DNA of 18,516 nt from Chloroflexota bacterium (GCA_013695505.1 JACDAH010000279.1:1-18516), one strand, 5' to 3'; positions 1 to 6,851 are shown, numbered from the stretch's first letter. Numbers and translations are program-made. The notes: generated by a model not told the origin, from the letters alone.

Positions 1-373
1 TGATCGCGAGCGATCCGGGCACGAGCAAGGCGCCGGCAGCCCCCTGGAGGAGCCGGGCGAGGATCAGGAACTCCAGGTTCGGGGCGATCCCGCAGAGCAC
101 CGAGATGGCCGCGAAGCCAACGAGGCCCATGACGAGGATCCGACGCCGGCCGTAGCGGTCGGCGAGAGCCCCGGCGATGATCAGAAGCGCGGCCAGGACC
201 GCCAGGTAGCCGCTCCCGACGTAGGCCTCGCCCTCGAGCACGCCGAGCGAGGTCAGACGAGGCAGCTCCTCGCCGATCTTCTTCAGGGCGAGGTTCACCG
301 CGGTGCTGTCAAGGAAGACGATGCCGGTGGCGACGATGGCCGCCAGGAGGGTCCAGCGTTGGGCGCGAGTCAT
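1..373 (-). CDS. MFS drug-efflux transporter, DHA2 (EmrB/QacA) family, N-terminal part
   Basis: Only the first 124 codons are in the window; the gene runs off the left edge. The reverse strand reads from ATG at 373 and starts MTRAQRWTLLAAIVATGIVF, the first membrane helix, followed by LDSTAVNLAL, the conserved acidic stretch of helix 1 in 14-helix DHA2 proteins. Further on come the loop motif GALADRYGRRRI (MFS motif A, about residues 72-83) and ARLLQGAAGALLVPGS (about residues 107-122), both typical of EmrB/QacA proteins. These export drugs or other amphipathic compounds by proton antiport at the inner membrane; the substrate here cannot be told. It is divergent from the S51-type peptidase, with 41 bases between the two starts. 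No clear Shine-Dalgarno precedes the ATG. Confidence 0.88.
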   Translation of the reverse strand, partial: MTRAQRWTLLAAIVATGIVFLDSTAVNLALKKIGEELPRLTSLGVLEGEAYVGSGYLAVLAALLIIAGALADRYGRRRILVMGLVGFAAISVLCGIAPNLEFLILARLLQGAAGALLVPGSLAI

Positions 374-401
374 GCAGTCGGCAGTGTCGCACAGGCACGG
401 A

Positions 402-407
402 TATGCT
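402..407 (+). promoter_or_regulatory. -10 box TATGCT, leaderless promoter candidate
   Basis: TATGCT lies 7 bases before ATG 415. At that spacing transcription would begin at or next to the A of the ATG. There is no Shine-Dalgarno. The box overlaps the alternative upstream ATG at 403, which argues for 415 as the true start. Confidence 0.5.
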
Positions 408-414
408 CACGCCC

Positions 415-1128
415 ATGCCGGGACCAGGACCAATCGCCCTCGTCGGATCGGGCGAGTTCCTGCCCGCGATGAGCGAGATCGACGCGGCTCTGCTGGCCGG
501 GGCCGCCCGTCGTCGACCGCGTGTGGCGATCCTCCCCACGGCGTCCTGGCCCGACGGGGAGGAGGTCTTCCGGCGCTGGGCGTCGATGGGTGTCGAGCAC
601 TTCGCCGCGCTCGGCGCCGAGGTCGAACCGGTCCTCGTCCGCGATCGGTTCGACGCCGAGGACCGGGCCCACGTCCAGGCGATCGGCGAGGCCGATCTGA
701 TCTACCTCTCGGGCGGCAAGCCCGGGCACCTGACCGAGACGCTCGTCGGGTCGCCGGTCGGCGCGGCCCTGGTCGCCGCCCATCGGCGGGGGGCGACCCT
801 CGTCGGGTGTTCCGCGGGGGCCATGGCGCTCGCTGCCCGCCACTGGGACGTGCGCAAACGCCGCATGTTCTGGCCGCTCCGCTGGCGCGACGCCCTCGGA
901 TTGGTTCCAGGCGTGACGGTGATCCCCCACTACAACGCGTTTCCCGAGCCGATGGCGGCGATGGTCGTTCTCCAGGCACCTCGCGGCCTGGCCACGCTCG
1001 GCGTCGACGAGGACACAGCCCTCGTCGGGCGCGACGGGTCGTGGCAGGTCCAGGGCGCGGGCCGGGTGACCGTCTGGACCGGCCGTCAACGAGAGCGATT
1101 CCGGCGCGGCGACGTGATCCGGCTCTGA
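415..1128 (+). CDS. Peptidase S51 / type 1 glutamine amidotransferase-like protein
   Basis: A 237-residue protein of the peptidase S51 fold (dipeptidase E, cyanophycinase relatives). The N-terminus reads PIALVGSGEFLPAM, the first strand of the flavodoxin-like fold. LIYLSGGKPGHL is the usual GG(N/K)xxxL segment, and GCSAGAM places the nucleophile elbow at Ser133, so it is a serine hydrolase and not a cysteine amidotransferase. VIPHYNAF supplies a conserved histidine. The length suits the family. Cyanophycinase itself is less likely because its neighbours include no cyanophycin synthetase. The likely role is cytoplasmic hydrolysis of a small acidic peptide; the substrate is unknown. An in-frame ATG at 403 is possible, but a TATGCT box covering 402-407 favours ATG 415. 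Confidence 0.85.
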   Translation: MPGPGPIALVGSGEFLPAMSEIDAALLAGAARRRPRVAILPTASWPDGEEVFRRWASMGVEHFAALGAEVEPVLVRDRFDAEDRAHVQAIGEADLIYLSGGKPGHLTETLVGSPVGAALVAAHRRGATLVGCSAGAMALAARHWDVRKRRMFWPLRWRDALGLVPGVTVIPHYNAFPEPMAAMVVLQAPRGLATLGVDEDTALVGRDGSWQVQGAGRVTVWTGRQRERFRRGDVIRL

Positions 1129-1140
1129 CTGGCAATCGCG

Positions 1141-1168
1141 AACGCCTCGGCCGCTGGGTCGAGGCGTT
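1141..1168. terminator. Hairpin between convergent genes
   Basis: AACGCCTCG (1141-1149) and CGAGGCGTT (1160-1168) form a perfect 9-bp stem with a 10-base loop. CGC/GCG at 1137-1139 and 1169-1171 extend it past a one-base bulge. It sits between the ends of the peptidase gene (1128) and the zinc-ribbon gene (1234), so it can serve both strands. No U-run follows, so the mode of termination is uncertain. Confidence 0.6.
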
Positions 1169-1233
1169 GCGGGCGCGAGGGCTCGGGAACGGCGGGTCCG
1201 GGCTTGCCGCGCGACGATGCGATCGGAGCGGCG

Positions 1234-1572
1234 TCAGTCGGGCTTGACTTGCCTGAAGCAGTCGGAGCAGTAGACGGGCCGGTCCATGCGCGGCTTGAAG
1301 GGGACCTGGGCCTGGTTGCCGCAGGACGAGCAGATCACGGCAAAATATTCCCGGGCGACGTGCTCATCGCCGCGTTCGTAGCCGCGGGGACCGCCGATGT
1401 CACGGACGTCATACCCGGCTTCGCGGGTCGCCCGCCGGCTGGCACGGCAGCTGGCGCACCGCTTCGGGTCGGACGCGAAGCCTTTCTGGACGTAGTACTC
1501 CTGATCGGCCGCCGAGTGGATGAACTCCACCGCACAGTCGACACAGGTCAACGTTCGGTCGACGTAGGTCAC
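1234..1572 (-). CDS. Zinc-ribbon protein with CxxC-x17-CxxC domain
   Basis: A 112-residue soluble protein with four CxxC pairs. The first half has CVDC near residue 10 and CASC near residue 38, the pattern of the zf-trcl type zinc-binding domain. The second half has CSSC and CSDC separated by exactly 17 residues, matching the small CxxC-x17-CxxC domain. Two structural zinc sites are therefore expected. Such proteins are common in Chloroflexota and related bacteria; their role is unknown, and nucleic-acid binding is a guess. I chose GTG 1572 because AGGAGG at 1582-1577 lies just upstream, while the in-frame extension to 1740 is low-complexity and not protein-like. It converges on the peptidase gene. 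Confidence 0.82.
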   Translation of the reverse strand: MTYVDRTLTCVDCAVEFIHSAADQEYYVQKGFASDPKRCASCRASRRATREAGYDVRDIGGPRGYERGDEHVAREYFAVICSSCGNQAQVPFKPRMDRPVYCSDCFRQVKPD

Positions 1573-1576
1573 GAAA

Positions 1577-1588
1577 CCTCCTCTCCTC
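1577..1588 (-). promoter_or_regulatory. Ribosome binding site GAGGAGAGGAGG
   Basis: A strong purine-rich Shine-Dalgarno four bases before GTG 1572. It decides the start of the zinc-ribbon gene against the longer open frame. Confidence 0.75.
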
Positions 1589-1762
1589 TGGCGCGGATCG
1601 CGGGTTCCGGGTGCCCCCGTGGGCGGCCACATCGGCGAGCGGGATGGTGCGGATGCGTCGGAGGGGCCGGCGCCGCGCGATCCAGGTGCCGTTATGGAGT
1701 CCCTGTCTGGGGCGCTCGTTGTGTCGATGGCTGGGACCATACACCGATCGCCCGGAACCGGC

Positions 1763-1800
1763 GTTGCAACAGCCGCGACGGCCGGATCGCCAGTTGCAAC
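1763..1800. repeat. Two copies of the palindrome GTTGCAAC, 30 bp apart
   Basis: GTTGCAAC occurs at 1763-1770 and 1793-1800. Each is a perfect 8-bp palindrome, and the first extends to CGGC..GCCG with one extra base. The 30-bp spacing is close to three helical turns, so a dimeric regulator could bind both on one face. No known operator is matched. Confidence 0.45.
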
Positions 1801-1874
1801 GGCCCTCGGGCATGTCAGCGCGGCGGGTGGGCCTGGGATACGGGACCCGGATCGGCGCGGGTCCGCACGACCGA

Positions 1875-1887
1875 ATCACGTCGTGAT
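1875..1887. promoter_or_regulatory. 13-base palindrome ATCACGTCGTGAT, operator candidate
   Basis: Two 6-bp arms (ATCACG and CGTGAT) flank a single T. The size and symmetry suit a site for a dimeric repressor. It lies about 190 bases before sbcD. The regulator is unknown. Confidence 0.35.
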
Positions 1888-2018
1888 CCACCCGGAGCGA
1901 GCAGGACCGCGCCACCGCCGCGCCGCTCCCGTCTGTCACAATGCCCGGGACAGTCGAGGTGCGAGCGAATCGGGGGTTCGCGCACCCGGCGCATGGACGG
2001 CGGACGCGTCCCGCCGCT

Positions 2019-2035
2019 GGGAGCCACCAGCTCCC
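2019..2035 (+). other. GGGAGC/GCTCCC stem-loop upstream of sbcD
   Basis: A perfect 6-bp stem with a CACCA loop ends 40 bases before the sbcD start. If the sbcD transcript begins upstream it would fold in the leader. It may equally be chance in GC-rich DNA. Confidence 0.3.
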
Positions 2036-2075
2036 GTCGCACACCCGCGATGGCACAGGAGGCCAGCCCGACCGG

Positions 2076-3251
2076 ATGCTCCGACTGCTCCATACCGCGG
2101 ACGTTCACCTCGGGGCGCGGCACGCCGATCTCGGTGAGCAGGCCGCCGCCCTGCGTGAGCGACAGTTCGCGGCGTTCAAGGCCACGATCGATCTGGCCCT
2201 TGCCGAGAAGGTCGACATCGTCCTGATCGCCGGCGACCTGTTCGACTCGAACACCCAGCCCCGCCGCTCGGTGGAGCGTGTCGCGGCAGAGCTCAAACGC
2301 CTCGTGGATGCCCGGATCCGGACCGTCATCATTCCCGGGACCCACGACGTGTTCGACCGATCCTCGATCTACCGCGTCCACGACCTGGCCGCGCTCGCCG
2401 GGTCCGAGCCGGCCGACGATGCGGTGACCGTGCTGACCCCGGAGGTGCCGAGCGTCCATCTCATCACTTGCGACGTCGTCGTTCACGCGACGGTGTTCGC
2501 GACGAAGCGCGCCCCGCACAGCCCGCTCCGCGATCTCCACGTCGTGGCCGGCGATGGTGCCGCCTGGCACGTCGGGATGATCCACGGCTCGCTGGCGATC
2601 CCGGACAGGACCGATCGTGACGAGGTCGTCTTCACCCGCGAGGAGATCCAGGCGAGCGGGCTCGACTATCTCGCGCTCGGTCATTGGCACTCTGCGCAGC
2701 AGGGCAAGGCCGGCACGACCACGTACGCATACTCCGGCGCCCCGGAGCCCGTGGCGGTCACCCAGGTCGGGGCCGGCAAGGTGCTCCTCGTCGAGCTCGA
2801 TGAGATCAACGGCAAGCGCACTGTCCGGATCGACGAGCGGACGGTCGGGAAAACCCGCTTCGAGAAGCTTGACATCGACGCCGGCTCGGTCGCCGATCAG
2901 CCCGCCCTCATCGCCCGGATCGTCGCTCTGGCCGATCCCGACCTCGTCCTGGATGCTCGACTGACCGGCGTCCGGCCCGACGAGCTCGACGTCTCCATCG
3001 ACGAGATTGAGGACCAGCAGAAGGGCGCCTTCCTGAAGCTCCGGGTCCGCGACCGGTCGGTGCCGGCATTGACCGAAGGCACGCTGCCGTCGCCCGACAC
3101 GATCCCCGGCGCGTTCATCCGGAACGTCGAGGGCCGGATCGCCGAGCTCGAGGCCGACAAGAGCGAGCCGTCAGTCGCCGAGGCCGCCGAGCTGCGCGAT
3201 GTCCTCCGCCTCGGCCGTCTCCTCCTCGGCGGCCACGAGGTGACCCTGTGA
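2076..3251 (+). CDS. sbcD: SbcD/Mre11-family metallophosphoesterase nuclease (YhaO-like)
   Basis: A 391-residue protein with the Mre11/SbcD phosphoesterase motifs in order: DVHLG (D9, H11), GDLFDS (D54), PGTHD (residues 87-91), GMIHGS (H170) and LGHWH (H203, H205). These bind two Mn ions and support double-strand exo- and single-strand endonuclease activity at blocked or broken DNA ends. The usual GNHD is here GTHD, so the metal-binding Asn is Thr89. Residues after about 260 match the place of the capping and ATPase-binding region. I chose ATG 2076 because the homology starts at once (MLRLLHTADVHLG) and AGGAGG lies at 2057-2062, at a rather long 13-base spacing. The stop overlaps the ATPase start by 4 bases (GTGA), which indicates co-translation and a complex of the two products. 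Confidence 0.92.
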   Translation: MLRLLHTADVHLGARHADLGEQAAALRERQFAAFKATIDLALAEKVDIVLIAGDLFDSNTQPRRSVERVAAELKRLVDARIRTVIIPGTHDVFDRSSIYRVHDLAALAGSEPADDAVTVLTPEVPSVHLITCDVVVHATVFATKRAPHSPLRDLHVVAGDGAAWHVGMIHGSLAIPDRTDRDEVVFTREEIQASGLDYLALGHWHSAQQGKAGTTTYAYSGAPEPVAVTQVGAGKVLLVELDEINGKRTVRIDERTVGKTRFEKLDIDAGSVADQPALIARIVALADPDLVLDARLTGVRPDELDVSIDEIEDQQKGAFLKLRVRDRSVPALTEGTLPSPDTIPGAFIRNVEGRIAELEADKSEPSVAEAAELRDVLRLGRLLLGGHEVTL

Positions 3252-5449
3252 GAATCACCCGCCTCACGCTCCGCGACTTCCGCCGCTACCGGGAGCTGGA
3301 GATCCCGCTCTCCCCGGGGCTGACGATCGTCCATGGACCGAACGAGGCCGGCAAGACCACCATCCAGCGGGCGATCGAGCTGGCGCTGACCCGCAAGGTC
3401 ACGAGCGGCGGCGCCGACATGGACGCCCTTCGCTCGTGGGACGCCGGCGACGAGGCGCGGCCCGTGATCACCCTCGAGTTCGAGATCGAGGACGACGACA
3501 AGGGCGTCCGCCCGGGAACGCTCGAGAAGGCGTTCCGCGGGGCCAAGGGCACCGTGCGGCTCGAGGCCGACGGCACGACGATCACCGACCCGACCCTCGC
3601 CGACCAGGCCATCGCCGAGCTCACCGGCATCCCGAGCGAGGCGTTCTTCCGCTCGACGGCATCGGTTCGCCATCATGAGCTGGCCGACCTCGACCGCGAC
3701 GAATCGGCGCTCCGCGACCGCCTCCAGGCGTCGATCTCGGGCGCGGACCGCGGCACCTCGCGCGCCCGGCGCACGCTCGAGAAGGCAATCTTCGACCTGA
3801 ACACGAGGGGCGCCAAGAACCCCGGCCGGCTGAAGGTCGCCGAGGAAACGGTGGAACAGGCGCGGCTCCAGGTCGACCAGGGCGAGCTCCTCCTGGCCCA
3901 GCTCGAGCGGGATCGCGACACCCTGTCGGGCGCACGCGAACGACGAACCGAGAACGAGGCGAACCTCAGCGAGCGACGCTCGTTGCTCGACAAGGCGCGC
4001 CAGGCCGAGCGGGTGATGACCGAGCGAGTCAACGCCCAGGAGCGGTTCGAGCGTTTCCGCCAGGCAGTCGCCGTGTCGGAGGAGCTGGCAGGGCTCCACA
4101 CCAGCCACCCCTCGGAGAACCCGCTCCCCGTCCTGGAGCAGGGGATCCTCCGGTTGCGCTCGCTGGACGCGACGATCCGCGAGCTGAAAGCCGCGTTGTC
4201 GGGCGAGGTCGCCGTGTCCTTCGAGGTCCCGCCGGAGCCCACGTGGCGGCCTCTGTCCCGGATCGCGCTCGGTCTGGTCCTGCTTGGCCTGGTCGTGGCC
4301 GTCGTCACCGTCGGGGCGCGCGTCCTCGGGCTGTTCGACGTCGGGACCGCTCCGGCGTTGCTCGCTGGTGCCGTCGCCGGCATCGGGTTCATCCTCGCCT
4401 TCGTCGCGCTCTGGCTCCGGCGCAGCGACCGGGTCCAGGCCGAGATGCGCGATGTCGAGATCGATCGTCGGCTGCGCGGCCGCTCCGAGATGGAGGCGGA
4501 CCTCCGCCAGGCCGAGGCGGACACGGCCCAGCAGCTCATCGGTCTCGGGCTCGAAGATGTTCCGGCGGCCGAGGCCCTCCGCGCCGCCGAGCAGGAGCAC
4601 GTCGGCCGGATCGATCGGCTGACCGCGCAGCTCGAGGGCCTGGTCGGCCGTGAGCCCGCCGCCACCCTCCCGGGCCTCCGCGACGACGCGGCCCTCGCGA
4701 TCGAGCAGAAGACCCACGCCCTCGAGGCTCTCGGGCCGATCGCCAAGGAGCCCCGGGCTCGCGAACGGCTCGAGGCCGAGGTCCGCGACCTGGAGGCGGG
4801 CCTCGAGCGTGCCCGCGACGACGAGGCCAATGCCCGCGCGCGGGTCGAGGCAAACGCGGTCGACGCCGAACAGGTCGCGGGCCATAGCGAACGGCTTGCC
4901 GGATGGCGCGAGCAGCTTGCCGCGTTCCAGCGGCGCGCCCGCGTCTACGAGCGGACCCTGCGCGAGATCGCGATCGCCGAGCAGGCCACGATGACCACGG
5001 CGACGCGGTTCCTCGAAAAGCAGATGGTCGGCGATGTCGAGAGGATCACCGGCGGTCGCTACCGCCGTGTCGCGGTCGACGACAAGACGCTCGACATCCG
5101 GCTCTACGCCCCCGAGAAGGCGGACTGGGTCGATGTCCGCTCACTGAGCCAGGGCACGCTCGACCTGGTGTACCTCGCGGCCCGGCTCGGGCTCGTCCGT
5201 CTCGTGACCGGCGATCGCCGCCCGCCGCTGATCTTCGACGATCCGTTCGTCACGCTCGACGACGATCGGGCGCGGCGCGCCCTGGAGCTTCTGCGCGAGA
5301 TCTCCCGTGACTTCCAGGTGATCTACCTCACGACGTCGGATCGCTACGACACCTCGGCCGACGCGGTCGTCGCCCTGGCGGGCCCGACCGAGATGGACGA
5401 CAGCCCGGCCGAGCCTGCCGCGGCGGCAGTGGGGTCGGTCCACGGCTGA
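3248..5449 (+). CDS. SbcC/Rad50-like ATPase with central membrane hairpin (YhaN-like)
   Basis: A 733-residue SMC-type ATPase, partner of the preceding SbcD. Order of parts: N-terminal ATPase lobe with Walker A GPNEAGKTT (30-38); charged coiled coil to about 330; two hydrophobic helices (about 339-358 and 369-393) followed by LWLRRSD; returning coiled coil to about 590; C-terminal lobe with signature LSQGT (633-637), Walker B LIFDDPF (D664, D665) and a D-loop. There is no cysteine in the whole protein, so the CxxC zinc hook of Rad50/SbcC is absent and the membrane hairpin takes its place. The layout recalls Bacillus YhaN. At the H-loop, YLTTSD has Ser697 where His is usual. At 733 residues it is shorter than E. 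coli SbcC (about 1050). GTG 3248 overlaps the sbcD stop. Likely role: ATP-gated control of the nuclease at DNA ends near the membrane. Confidence 0.88.
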   Translation: MRITRLTLRDFRRYRELEIPLSPGLTIVHGPNEAGKTTIQRAIELALTRKVTSGGADMDALRSWDAGDEARPVITLEFEIEDDDKGVRPGTLEKAFRGAKGTVRLEADGTTITDPTLADQAIAELTGIPSEAFFRSTASVRHHELADLDRDESALRDRLQASISGADRGTSRARRTLEKAIFDLNTRGAKNPGRLKVAEETVEQARLQVDQGELLLAQLERDRDTLSGARERRTENEANLSERRSLLDKARQAERVMTERVNAQERFERFRQAVAVSEELAGLHTSHPSENPLPVLEQGILRLRSLDATIRELKAALSGEVAVSFEVPPEPTWRPLSRIALGLVLLGLVVAVVTVGARVLGLFDVGTAPALLAGAVAGIGFILAFVALWLRRSDRVQAEMRDVEIDRRLRGRSEMEADLRQAEADTAQQLIGLGLEDVPAAEALRAAEQEHVGRIDRLTAQLEGLVGREPAATLPGLRDDAALAIEQKTHALEALGPIAKEPRARERLEAEVRDLEAGLERARDDEANARARVEANAVDAEQVAGHSERLAGWREQLAAFQRRARVYERTLREIAIAEQATMTTATRFLEKQMVGDVERITGGRYRRVAVDDKTLDIRLYAPEKADWVDVRSLSQGTLDLVYLAARLGLVRLVTGDRRPPLIFDDPFVTLDDDRARRALELLREISRDFQVIYLTTSDRYDTSADAVVALAGPTEMDDSPAEPAAAAVGSVHG

Positions 5450-5462
5450 CCCGGCCGGACCG

Positions 5463-6308
5463 GGCCTCGCCGTTGTCGTCCTCGGACTCGCCTCGGCCAT
5501 TGCCTGGGGCGCCGGCGACTTCGGCGGTGGCTGGACCGGCCGGCGTGCACCCGTTCTCGGCGTCGCGATCGCCGTCGACATCGTCGGTGCGATCGTCATG
5601 GTGGTCGTCGCCATCGCGATCGGCGAGCCGATGCCAGGACCCGCGACGCTCCTCCTCGCGGCCGTCGCCGGGATCTTCGCCGTCGCCGGGATCCTCGGGC
5701 TCTACACCGGGCTCGCCGTCGGCCGGATGGGCGTCGTCGCTCCGGTCACCGGCGTCATCGCCGCCAGCCTGCCGGTCGTCGTCGGGCTGGTCGGGCTCGG
5801 CTGGCCCGGAACCGAGGTCGTCGCCGGGATCATCCTCGCCCTTGCGGCCGTCATCCTCGTCTCGCGCTCCTCGGATGAGGCTGGGCGGCCGTCGGGGATC
5901 GAGTACGGCCTGATCGGGGGCATCGGCCTCGGATTCTTCAATATCGCGGTCGGGGCGTTCCCCGAGCACCTCGTGGCGTGGCCGCTCGCGGTCATCAAAT
6001 CCGCGACCCTCGTGCCGATCGTCGCCCTCGTCGTGCTCGGCCGACGGCCGTGGCGAGTGCCGCGGCCCGTGCTGCCCGCGGTGCTCGCGGTTGCGTTCCT
6101 CGATCTGGCGGGGAACGGGCTCTACATCCTTGCCACCCAGGCGGGCCGGCTCGACATCGCCGCCACCTTGAGCTCGCTCTACCCGGTCACGACCGTCGTT
6201 CTGGCCGTGGTCCTGCTCCGCGAGCGGGTGTCATGGAGCCATCTCGTCGGGATCGTCCTGGCCGGCGTCGCGATCGCCCTGATCGCGGGTGGCTCGGCGG
6301 CCGTCTGA
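5463..6308 (+). CDS. EamA/DMT-family transporter, start codon not evident
   Basis: A ten-helix drug/metabolite transporter made of two EamA repeats. Recognisable N-terminal sequence begins near 5463 (GLAVVVLGLASAIAWGAGDF) and runs in frame into the rest, giving about 281 residues, the normal family length. The second repeat ends with LSSLYPVTTVVLAVVLLRER, a hallmark of the family. Substrate unknown. The first ATG in frame is at 5598 and would remove the first helix. Between the in-frame stop at 5319 and 5598 I find no ATG, GTG or TTG in this frame, only CTG 5415 and ATT 5499, so initiation is probably non-canonical or coupled to the end of the ATPase gene (stop 5447-5449). The coordinate given is where homology starts, not a proven start. 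It overlaps the convergent kinase gene by 78 bases. Confidence 0.82.
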   Translation, partial: GLAVVVLGLASAIAWGAGDFGGGWTGRRAPVLGVAIAVDIVGAIVMVVVAIAIGEPMPGPATLLLAAVAGIFAVAGILGLYTGLAVGRMGVVAPVTGVIAASLPVVVGLVGLGWPGTEVVAGIILALAAVILVSRSSDEAGRPSGIEYGLIGGIGLGFFNIAVGAFPEHLVAWPLAVIKSATLVPIVALVVLGRRPWRVPRPVLPAVLAVAFLDLAGNGLYILATQAGRLDIAATLSSLYPVTTVVLAVVLLRERVSWSHLVGIVLAGVAIALIAGGSAAV

Positions 6309-6851
6309 CCCCACCACCCGGGCGATCGAGATCGACCGCGCCTCGTCGGCGGTGGCGACGACATGGACCGTCGCAAAGCCCTCGGTGACGAGCGCGGCAC
6401 GGATTCGGCCCGGATCCGGGCCGAGCATTGCGAGGCGAGCGAGGTGGCGATCGACGATCTCGGGCGGGACCACGCGACCGATCCGGGCGGCGTTCCGTCG
6501 GTGGATCTCCCCGGCCGGACCGATGATGACGATGGCGATGGCGGGCACGCCGGTCAGCCGGGCCATGCGCTGAAGGACAAGACGCGCCGAGCGCTCGACG
6601 TTCGTCGCATCGACGACGACGAGCCGGCCTGCCTCGAGCCGGCGACGAGTTTCACGATGGAGGATCGCGAACGCCGCGCGGGTGGCACGTTGGTCGGCCG
6701 CGTCACCGCCGACGACCTCGCGCAGGGCGTCGGATGACAGGATCTCGGACGGCTCGAACAACCTCTCTGCCAGCGTCGTCTTGCCGGAGCCGGCGGCCCC
6801 GACGAGGGCGACCAGCGCGGGAACCGGGAGCACGATCGGGACCGCGGTCAT
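6231..6851 (-). CDS. P-loop kinase resembling the kinase domain of bacterial Pnkp
   Basis: A 206-residue protein of the AAA_33/polynucleotide-kinase type. Walker A is GAAGSGKTT (18-26), followed by LSSDALR, a DQRATRAAFAILH helix, VVVDATNVE and the lid segment RRNAARIGRVVP. The order and wording closely resemble the 5'-OH polynucleotide kinase domain of bacterial Pnkp, where the Asp of SSD and the VDATN loop serve catalysis. Pnkp's phosphatase and ligase-like domains are absent, so this is a kinase on its own. Substrate could be an RNA or DNA 5' end or a small molecule. I chose ATG 6851, just before the first strand; no Shine-Dalgarno is visible. Its last 26 codons lie antisense to the EamA gene. 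It follows the SRPBCC gene by 64 bases and may share its transcript. Confidence 0.78.
   Translation of the reverse strand: MTAVPIVLPVPALVALVGAAGSGKTTLAERLFEPSEILSSDALREVVGGDAADQRATRAAFAILHRETRRRLEAGRLVVVDATNVERSARLVLQRMARLTGVPAIAIVIIGPAGEIHRRNAARIGRVVPPEIVDRHLARLAMLGPDPGRIRAALVTEGFATVHVVATADEARSISIARVVGSDGRRATRDQGDRDAGQDDPDEMAP

Larger units (their letters stand above)
1573..2075. other. 503-base intergenic region with several short palindromes, no gene seen
   Basis: This divergent region lies between the zinc-ribbon gene and sbcD. Open frames run through it on both strands, but none has a protein-like composition, a recognisable motif or a convincing start. It holds the zinc gene's ribosome site, two copies of GTTGCAAC, a 13-base palindrome and a GGGAGC/GCTCCC hairpin (2019-2035). 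The only promoter-like hexamer I see for sbcD is a weak CACAAT at 1937-1942. Confidence 0.55.

Noticed and set aside
403..414. ATG 403 as start of the S51-type peptidase
   Set aside because: Possible, but it lies inside the TATGCT box that fits a leaderless start at 415, and the added residues LTPM have no family match that I can see.
1960..1992. T-arm-like GGGGTTCGCGCACCC
   Set aside because: No matching acceptor, anticodon or D arm can be built around it, so it is not a tRNA.
1941..2075. Upstream extension of sbcD to ATG 1941
   Set aside because: The extra 45 residues are rich in Arg, Gly, His and Pro and not protein-like. SbcD homology starts exactly at 2076.
2897..4885. Long open frame of 662 codons on the minus strand
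   Set aside because: It is antisense to sbcD and the ATPase, has no recognisable motif and is full of Arg, Gly and Asp strings, as expected of an antisense frame in GC-rich DNA.
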